Below, piece after piece: positions 8,016 to 12,497 of a stretch of 12,497 nt of DNA (position 1 is the stretch's first letter; every line of letters begins with the position of its first letter). A model generated the notes under the pieces. The model was not told the origin of the DNA. It made no database searches and saw only the letters and a list, made by a program, of their open reading frames with translations. Location: NCBI GenBank assembly GCA_001801515.1, contig MGXX01000065.1:15420-27916 (forward strand), given 5' to 3'. Both the position numbers and the translations under genes were made by a program. This DNA comes from Gammaproteobacteria bacterium RIFCSPHIGHO2_12_FULL_38_11. Lineage in GTDB: Bacteria; Pseudomonadota; Gammaproteobacteria; Coxiellales; Coxiellaceae.

Positions 8016-8100
8016 TACTTTGTACCTACTAAGGTTGCTTGTGAATACCGTGTACTACACTGATTATAGGATGGATTCTTCCAAAATTCTTTTCATCCGC
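8016..8100 (-). promoter_or_regulatory. Promoter of the effector-like gene, with a palindrome at the start site
   Basis: Reading the minus strand, a perfect TATAAT lies at 8068-8063, 47 bases before the ATG, without a recognisable -35 at 16-18 bp. A weak -35 would fit an activator-dependent promoter. Just downstream, about where transcription would begin, is the 11-bp perfect palindrome GTGTACTACAC (8050-8060, five-base arms, one central base), a reasonable place for an operator. I saw no PmrA-like TTAAT direct repeat. Confidence 0.4.
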
Positions 8101-8159
8101 TAACGGCAGAGCGCTGCTGTAATTATATCGTACGCGCTATTGCTTACCATTTTATTAAA

Positions 8160-8210
8160 TTGTGATTTATGATGAACTTACGTAAAATGGCCTTTTCATC
8201 TCATTAAGGG
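8160..8210 (+). promoter_or_regulatory. Promoter and ribosome binding site for E2
   Basis: TTGTGA (8160-8165, 4/6) and TAAAAT (8183-8188, 5/6) are exactly 17 bp apart, a fair sigma-70 promoter that would start transcription near 8195. AAGGG at 8206-8210 is the likely Shine-Dalgarno, 11 bases before the ATG at 8222. An ATG at 8212 is out of frame. This gives E2 and tgt their own promoter, which they need because the opposing gene cuts them off from E1 beta. Confidence 0.45.
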
Positions 8211-8221
8211 CATGTATCTCC

Positions 8222-9358
8222 ATGAAAATATTCAAATTACCCGATCTTGGCGAAGGTTTACCCGATGCAGTCATCCGTGAATGGTACGTCAAAGAAGGCG
8301 ATACTGTCACAAAAGACCAGCCTATCGTGGCAATGGAAACAGCCAAAGCCTTAGTAGACGTCCCTGCCCCCTTTGATGCCGTGATTGAAAAATTGTTCGG
8401 TGAACCCAATGAAACAGTTTTAACAGGCAAGCCTTTAATTGGTTTTGAAGGCGAAGCAGACCTGAGTGATATACCCAAAGACACCGGAACGGTCGTTGGG
8501 AAAATAGAACAATCTGAAAAAATCATCTCAGAAAAACAATTTTCATCTGACACAATAACAACACATTCAAATAGTAAGGCTACACCTGCTGTCAGAGCAT
8601 TGGCGCGGCAATTAAATATTAATTTATCAGAAATAAAATACGCAGGGGAACGCATTACCGTAGAGGATGTGAAAAATGCACAAAAAACTGCGATGCCAGC
8701 ACAAAAAGAAATGGATACCACTGGTTGGGAACCCTTGTCTGGCATTAGACGCGCAATGGTAATGAACATGCAAAAATCCCATCAGGATATTGTGCCTGTT
8801 ACCATTATTGACGATGCCGATATCCATGCTTGGTCTGGAAAGCAAGATATCACCGTTCGCATTATTCGCGCAATTATCGACGCTATTAAAATAGAGCCCG
8901 CCTTAAATGCCCATTTTGACGGCAAAAAAATGTGTATGCAGAAAAAAGAGAAAATTAATTTGGGACTAGCGGTGGATATGCCACACGGATTATTTGTGCC
9001 CGTGATTAAAGACGTTGAAAATTTATCAGATGAACAAATTCGCGAAACCGTTCAGCGTTTTAAAAGCCAAGCCCAAACAAAATCCATTCCGCAAAGCGAT
9101 TTAAAAGACGCTACCATTGTCTTATCTAATTTTGGCGCAATCGCAGGGCGTTATGCGAACCCTATTATTTTACCGCCGACGGTAGCAATCATTGGTGTTG
9201 GTCGAATAACGAAATCATTGTTCTTGAATGTGAATAATATCCCTGAAATGCATCGGATGATTCCTTTGTCACTGAGTGTCGATCATCGTGCGATTACAGG
9301 CGGTGAAGTAGCACGCTTTTTAAAAGCAATGATGGATGCATTACAGGGATCAGTCTAA
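8222..9358 (+). CDS. pdhC: 2-oxoacid dehydrogenase E2, dihydrolipoamide acyltransferase
   Basis: A 378-residue E2 core subunit that takes the acyl group from E1 on a swinging lipoyl arm and passes it to CoA. Order of domains: one lipoyl domain (about 1-78) with the lipoylated Lys42 in METAKALVDVPAP; a flexible linker rich in Ser, Thr and Lys; a peripheral-subunit-binding domain (about 119-153, ATPAVRALARQLNINL to GERITVEDVKN); and the catalytic acyltransferase domain from about 168. Active-site His355 is in SLSVDHRAITGGE. The usual HxxxDG motif here has Thr359 where Asp normally stands, which I believe also occurs in some relatives but could not check. A single lipoyl domain and short linkers make it smaller than E. 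coli AceF. It belongs functionally with E1 beta upstream; no E3 or E1 alpha gene is present. tgt starts one base past its stop. Confidence 0.93.
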   Translation: MKIFKLPDLGEGLPDAVIREWYVKEGDTVTKDQPIVAMETAKALVDVPAPFDAVIEKLFGEPNETVLTGKPLIGFEGEADLSDIPKDTGTVVGKIEQSEKIISEKQFSSDTITTHSNSKATPAVRALARQLNINLSEIKYAGERITVEDVKNAQKTAMPAQKEMDTTGWEPLSGIRRAMVMNMQKSHQDIVPVTIIDDADIHAWSGKQDITVRIIRAIIDAIKIEPALNAHFDGKKMCMQKKEKINLGLAVDMPHGLFVPVIKDVENLSDEQIRETVQRFKSQAQTKSIPQSDLKDATIVLSNFGAIAGRYANPIILPPTVAIIGVGRITKSLFLNVNNIPEMHRMIPLSLSVDHRAITGGEVARFLKAMMDALQGSV

Positions 9359-9359
9359 A

Positions 9360-10589
9360 ATGTCTCATCCATTAAATGACAACACCGATCCCCGATCCCT
9401 GACCCCTGATAACCTATATCAGAGTCAACTCATCCAAAAACATAAGTACACCCACGCACGCATCATGAAAATGCGCACACCACACGGAGAAGTGCTCACA
9501 CCTGCCTTTATGCCAGTTGGCACACGGGCATTTGTGAATTTAATGACGCCCGATGATTTGAGCGAAACAAACAGTCAAATTATATTAGGCGGCAATACTT
9601 ATCACATGTTAGTTACGCCAGGCATGGAAATTTTACAAGCAGCAGGCGGCATGCACAAATTCATGGGATGGCATAAACCCATGTTGACAGACAGCGGTGG
9701 ATTTCAAGTATTTAGTTTGTCAAATAATGCTGATGTCTGCAAAATTGATGAGCATGGCGCGCAATTTAAACACCCCATTACAGGACGGAAAATTATTTTA
9801 AATGCACAAACTTCCATTGACGCACAAAAAAGTATTGGTGCTGATATTATTATGGCATTTGATCAATGCACACCTGATAGTATCTCAGAAAATGAAGCTT
9901 TAAAAATAATGAAACGCACTCATCGCTGGTTACTTGATTCCAAAAAAATTCATGAAAAAAATAAGTATTCATTTTATGGCTTAAAACAAGCGCTTTTTGG
10001 CATTATTCAAGGTGGGCAATATCAATCTTTACGTGAACAAAGCGCGCAATTTATAGTGGACGCAGATTTAGAGGGGATTGCCATTGGTGGCGAATCCATC
10101 GGATTTAATATGCCCATCACCGAAGAAATAATAAACTGGGTTCGACCCCTGCTACCTGAAAATAAAATTCGCTATACCATGGGCGTTGGTTTGCATCCAC
10201 AAGATTTAATTGATGTGGTGAAACAAGGGGTGGATATTTTTGATTGCGTTGGCCCAACACGCAATGCACGCCACGGCAGTTTATATCACGGCTTTACTGA
10301 ACCTGAAGGTAACTGGCTTAAATTTAATAATCACGGCGAACCAAAAGGACAGTTGATTATCAAAAAAGGGATTTACGCAAAAGATGAAAATCCAATATTA
10401 ACAGGATGTGATTGCCACACTTGTCAACATCATTCGCGCGCCTATTTACATTATTTATTTAAAATAAAAGCGCCGGCTTATCATAATCTCGCCTGCGTTC
10501 ATAATATTCATGTTATGCAAAAAACCTGTGATGTGATGCGAGAGTGTATCTGCAACTCAGAACCTCAAGTGCTCGAGGCTCTGAGTTGA
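9360..10589 (+). CDS. tgt: tRNA-guanine(34) transglycosylase (queuine tRNA-ribosyltransferase)
   Basis: A 409-residue Tgt, a zinc enzyme that swaps guanine for preQ1 at the wobble position of GUN-anticodon tRNAs on the way to queuosine. Visible: FMPVGTRAFVNLMTP (50-64), Asp111 in LTDSGGFQVFSL (acid/base), Asp168 in MAFDQCTP (substrate recognition), FGIIQGG (213-219), nucleophile Asp295 in DIFDCVGPTRNARHG, and zinc ligands Cys350, Cys352, Cys355 and His381 with the E. coli spacing. Two oddities: an N-terminal extension of about 25 residues over E. coli Tgt, and GGESIGFN (243-250) in place of the usual bacterial GGLAVGE loop next to the substrate pocket. I start at the ATG at 9360, one base after the E2 stop; the frame is open to 9336 but that would overlap E2 and add a non-family leader. 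It overlaps the convergent MNIO gene by 33 bp. queA and yajC, common neighbours, are absent. Confidence 0.93.
   Translation: MSHPLNDNTDPRSLTPDNLYQSQLIQKHKYTHARIMKMRTPHGEVLTPAFMPVGTRAFVNLMTPDDLSETNSQIILGGNTYHMLVTPGMEILQAAGGMHKFMGWHKPMLTDSGGFQVFSLSNNADVCKIDEHGAQFKHPITGRKIILNAQTSIDAQKSIGADIIMAFDQCTPDSISENEALKIMKRTHRWLLDSKKIHEKNKYSFYGLKQALFGIIQGGQYQSLREQSAQFIVDADLEGIAIGGESIGFNMPITEEIINWVRPLLPENKIRYTMGVGLHPQDLIDVVKQGVDIFDCVGPTRNARHGSLYHGFTEPEGNWLKFNNHGEPKGQLIIKKGIYAKDENPILTGCDCHTCQHHSRAYLHYLFKIKAPAYHNLACVHNIHVMQKTCDVMRECICNSEPQVLEALS
10553..10588. terminator. Hairpin in the overlap of convergent tgt and MNIO genes
   Basis: CAACTCAGA (10553-10561) pairs perfectly with TCTGAGTTG (10580-10588), and inside it CCTC pairs with GAGG across one A-C mismatch, leaving an eight-base loop. 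The 13-bp stem spans the end of both reading frames and contains parts of both stop codons. It is placed to end transcription from either side, but no T-run follows on either strand, so intrinsic termination would be weak; transcript-end stabilisation is an alternative. Confidence 0.45.
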
Positions 10590-11363
10590 TCGATTTAATT
10601 CATCCATCAATTCCGACAACTCAGGAATATTTGAATCACGCTCAATAATTAAAGGTGTATCAGGAAATCGTGCGACTGCTTTAGCATACAAATCCCAAAC
10701 ATCATCGATTATTTTGTCATCATGTGTGTCGATAATATGCGATCCACAATTTTTATGACCAGATAAATGAAATTGTTTTACGCGATCAACCACGACACCT
10801 TGTAAATATTTTTCAGCAGAAAATCCGTGATTAAAAGCATTCACATAGACATTATTTATATCTAATAAAATAAAACAATCGGCGCGCTTTGCAATTTCAG
10901 AAATAAATTCCCACTCCGGCATTTCTGAATTTTTAAATTGCGCATAGCTCGACACATTTTCCAACATGATCTGTCGCCCCAGAAAATCTTGCACTTGAGT
11001 GATACGTGAAACAAGATGATCAACAGATTCTGTTGTAAATGGCAATGGCAATAAATCATGCGTATTCATTCCATCAACGCCAGTCCAACAAAAATGATCA
11101 GAAACTGAGATTGGTTTCACACGCGTAATTAATTTTTTTAATTCAAATAAGTAATTTTTATTTAAAGGGTCTACGCTGCCAATTGATAAAGCAATACCGT
11201 GTAATGAAATGGGATAGTGTTCTCGAATTTTTTCAAGATAATAAAAACCATCTCCTTTCTGATCAATATAATCCTCTGTGATACATTCAAAAAAATCAAT
11301 AGCAGGATGTGTTTCTAGTATTATTGAGTAGTGCGCGGGGCGAAGACCCACACCCAATTTCAT
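10557..11363 (-). CDS. MNIO-family (DUF692, BufB-like) multinuclear iron oxygenase
   Basis: A 268-residue DUF692/UPF0276 protein. The family, now called multinuclear non-heme iron-dependent oxidases (MNIO; MbnB, TglH and BufB are examples), forms a TIM barrel binding two or three irons and oxidatively modifies Cys, Asp or Asn residues of small ribosomal peptides. The characteristic metal-site motifs are all present: FFECITEDY (24-32), SLHGIALSIGS (53-63), VSDHFCW (87-93), LENVSSY (134-140), LLDINNVYVNAFNHG (166-180), FHLSGH (198-203), IIDTHD (210-215) and LIIERDSNIPEL (238-249). Where most relatives have a Glu before the His of the CW motif this one has Asp89. Its start codon overlaps the stop of a 44-codon lipopeptide gene (ATGA), the arrangement expected of a precursor and its modifying enzyme. 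No DUF2063 (BufC) or DUF2282 (BufA) gene adjoins it. The 3' end overlaps tgt. Confidence 0.93.
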   Translation of the reverse strand: MKLGVGLRPAHYSIILETHPAIDFFECITEDYIDQKGDGFYYLEKIREHYPISLHGIALSIGSVDPLNKNYLFELKKLITRVKPISVSDHFCWTGVDGMNTHDLLPLPFTTESVDHLVSRITQVQDFLGRQIMLENVSSYAQFKNSEMPEWEFISEIAKRADCFILLDINNVYVNAFNHGFSAEKYLQGVVVDRVKQFHLSGHKNCGSHIIDTHDDKIIDDVWDLYAKAVARFPDTPLIIERDSNIPELSELMDELNRSTQSLEHLRF

Positions 11364-11494
11364 TCGGTTTCTTGGGAAGCATGTCCCGCACCTGATTCAA
11401 TGTATGCTTTTCCGGGCGCGTAGTTAACAGAACCACAAGCAGACAGCAATACACAGGTAAATAAAAAAATCGCTAAGTAAGTTATTTTTTTCAT
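11360..11494 (-). CDS. 44-residue lipoprotein-like peptide coupled to the MNIO gene
   Basis: A small gene with strong support. GGAG lies 5 bases before the ATG, and the stop TGA shares bases with the MNIO start (ATGA), so translation is coupled. The product has a textbook lipoprotein signal: MKK, a hydrophobic core (ITYLAIFLFTCVLL, residues 4-17), then the lipobox LSAC with Cys20 as the lipidation site and Gly after it. The mature part is only 25 residues, GSVNYAPGKAY then IESGAGHASQETE after Cys20, with no further Cys. I do not recognise a family. Either it is a tiny inner- or outer-membrane lipoprotein (in the manner of entericidins) or the peptide substrate of the MNIO enzyme; with no Cys in the core apart from the lipobox, Asn24, His38 or the acidic tail would be the candidate modified residues. 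It lies 37 bp downstream of the hydrolase gene on the same strand and is probably in the same transcript. Confidence 0.85.
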   Translation of the reverse strand: MKKITYLAIFLFTCVLLSACGSVNYAPGKAYIESGAGHASQETE

Positions 11495-11514
11495 ACAATC
11501 TCCATAGGGGTGTT

Positions 11515-11538
11515 AGCGTGAGACTGCTTGCTCACACT
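11515..11538 (-). other. Hairpin between hydrolase stop and lipopeptide gene
   Basis: On the minus strand AGTGTGAG (11538-11531) pairs with CTCACGCT (11522-11515) around an eight-base loop: eight pairs with one G-T wobble. It covers the hydrolase stop codon and lies just ahead of the lipopeptide ribosome site. There is no following T-run. It could lower read-through or protect mRNA ends, changing the ratio of hydrolase to lipopeptide-MNIO transcripts. Confidence 0.35.
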
Positions 11539-12401
11539 GATACTGACACTTTTTCATACCAGTTTAATAAAGCACTCGAAAACTGTTTCGGTACTGATTC
11601 TTGTGCTAAATGTAATGCATCATCCAAAGGCGCTAATTCAAGATTGGAAAGGTGTTCACGCGCCCACTGTACATTTTCCATGGTTGTCATAAAACCAGGA
11701 ATAGCATACAACAGCAATTTTGGAAAAGTTGTTTTTTGCAACCAATCAGAATATAGCCGAATTAAATTGACAACATCATCTGGCCCTTTACCCAGCGGCA
11801 AATCATTCACATACTGCCACAAAGGTTTTCGACTTTCTGGTGTTGAAAATGGCGCACGATAACGCGCCATTTCCTCTTCTGTTAATTCGCGAATAGCACT
11901 GCGTTGTAATATTTTTTCAATCAGATAATTTTGCTTAATGACTGAACGATAACTTGCACCCGGCCTATTTAACAATGTTGCAAACTGTTGTACAGGTAAA
12001 GACAGTTGATTCCAATCTTCGATAGGCTGTAAGTGAGGCTCATAAAATGCAATTGCCTTGATGTTTTCTTCATGACGTCGCGCATAGTCAAAACCAATGA
12101 CCGAGCCCCAACCATGTAATACTAAAGTAATATTTTTTAATTTTAATGCATTAATAAAAGCATCGATATAATCAATATGGTTAAAAACACGATATTCAAT
12201 ATCAGGTTTATCAGATTGTCCCATACCTATTAAATCAGGCGCAATACAGCGTGCATGTGATTTTAGCGCAGGAATAATATTACGCCATAGATAACTTGAG
12301 GTAGGAACACCATGTAAAAATAAAATAGGATCACCTAAACCCACATCGTAATAATGCATTAGGGATCCTTTAATAGATATATTTTTTTCAGTGATAGTCA
12401 T
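11532..12401 (-). CDS. Haloalkane-dehalogenase-like alpha/beta hydrolase lacking the nucleophile
   Basis: A 289-residue alpha/beta-hydrolase of the haloalkane dehalogenase group (LinB/DhlA-like; Renilla luciferase is a relative). The oxyanion region HGVPTSSYLWR (30-40), PDLIGMGQSDKP (55-66), the elbow LVLHGWGSVIGFDYA (93-107), Glu121 in FYEPHLQPIEDW and His264 in DDALHLAQE follow the family closely, with a cap domain between about 130 and 210. Two active-site positions differ. The nucleophile Asp of the usual HDWGS is Gly97 (codon GGT at 12113-12111, one base from GAT), and the halide-binding Asn of HGNPTSS is Val32; the Trp after the nucleophile is kept. Normal dehalogenation through an Asp ester is therefore not expected. 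I place the start at 12401: AAGGGA then sits six bases upstream, whereas for the ATG at 12407 it would abut the codon. First gene of a run with the lipopeptide and MNIO genes. Confidence 0.88.
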   Translation of the reverse strand: MTITEKNISIKGSLMHYYDVGLGDPILFLHGVPTSSYLWRNIIPALKSHARCIAPDLIGMGQSDKPDIEYRVFNHIDYIDAFINALKLKNITLVLHGWGSVIGFDYARRHEENIKAIAFYEPHLQPIEDWNQLSLPVQQFATLLNRPGASYRSVIKQNYLIEKILQRSAIRELTEEEMARYRAPFSTPESRKPLWQYVNDLPLGKGPDDVVNLIRLYSDWLQKTTFPKLLLYAIPGFMTTMENVQWAREHLSNLELAPLDDALHLAQESVPKQFSSALLNWYEKVSVSV

Positions 12402-12432
12402 GTGCATTCCCTTATAAGCAGTGACAGTGACC

Positions 12433-12497
12433 GTCTATATAATAACTATCAACACCCGCTGCACCTTAATTATATTTACAAAAGTTGTTATATAGAC
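12433..12497. repeat. 15-bp inverted repeat flanking the hydrolase promoter region
   Basis: GTCTATATAATAACT (12433-12447) is the reverse complement, at 14 of 15 positions, of the last 15 bases of the window (12483-12497); the outer ten are identical. The spacer is 35 bp. A minus-strand TATAAT lies between the arms (12474-12469), so the arms bracket a likely promoter of the hydrolase gene. It could be a paired operator, a 5'-leader hairpin, or the ends of a very small mobile element; no target duplication can be tested because the right flank is outside. Confidence 0.5.

Noticed and set aside
8167..8769. 200-codon minus-strand frame across the start of E2
   Set aside because: It is antisense to the conserved lipoyl and subunit-binding domains and has no family features; a shadow frame.
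11490..11506. ATG five bases before the lipopeptide Shine-Dalgarno end, giving a four-codon frame that overlaps the real start
   Set aside because: The GGAG that serves the lipopeptide is inside it and nothing upstream would support its own translation.
11518..11862. Plus-strand 114-codon frame antisense to the hydrolase
   Set aside because: Antisense to a well-conserved alpha/beta hydrolase; no ribosome site and shadow-like composition.
12402..12407. ATG at 12407 as the hydrolase start
   Set aside because: The AAGGGA ribosome site directly abuts it; the ATG at 12401 has normal spacing.

Overview
The window reads as a chromosomal segment of an AT-rich gammaproteobacterium, most likely of the Legionellales (Coxiella/Legionella relatives). 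This placement is an inference. It rests on the base composition, a gammaproteobacterial PurB, a lipo-like YiiX-type protein, and a large gene that looks like a type IV effector with a phosphoinositide-phosphatase-type CX5R motif. No rRNA, tRNA, CRISPR array or recognisable transposase gene is present. Coding density is high and no gap between genes exceeds about 275 bp.

Layout from left to right. A minus-strand pair comes first: a WbpE-like DegT/DnrJ aminotransferase (414-1508) followed downstream by an SDR oxidoreductase cut by the window edge (1-379). Diverging from it across a 52-bp promoter region is purB (1561-2916), with a YiiX/lipo-like papain-fold hydrolase one base behind it (2918-3736). 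A slipin (SPFH membrane protein) converges on that pair (3744-4496). Next come genes of a 2-oxoacid (probably pyruvate) dehydrogenase complex: E1 beta (4772-5749), then E2 with one lipoyl domain (8222-9358), then tgt one base behind E2 (9360-10589). Lodged between E1 beta and E2 on the opposite strand is a 766-codon gene (5715-8015) encoding a putative secreted CX5R phosphatase. It separates two genes that are normally neighbours. No E1 alpha or E3 gene is visible.

The right end holds what I consider the most interesting unit, a three-gene minus-strand run. It starts with a haloalkane-dehalogenase-like alpha/beta hydrolase whose nucleophile position is Gly instead of Asp (11532-12401). Next is a very short gene (11360-11494) encoding a 44-residue peptide with a lipoprotein signal. 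Its stop overlaps, as ATGA, the start of a DUF692/MNIO-family multinuclear iron oxygenase (10557-11363). MNIO enzymes are known to modify small precursor peptides, so the tiny coupled lipopeptide gene is a candidate substrate of an unusual kind. The usual BufA (DUF2282) and BufC (DUF2063) partners are not seen next to it. The hydrolase promoter region carries a 15-bp, 14/15-matched inverted repeat ending exactly at the window edge.

Together the genes cover purine synthesis, central carbon metabolism, tRNA queuosine modification and membrane or envelope functions. Two accessory elements stand out: the effector-like gene in the pdh locus and the MNIO-lipopeptide-hydrolase run.
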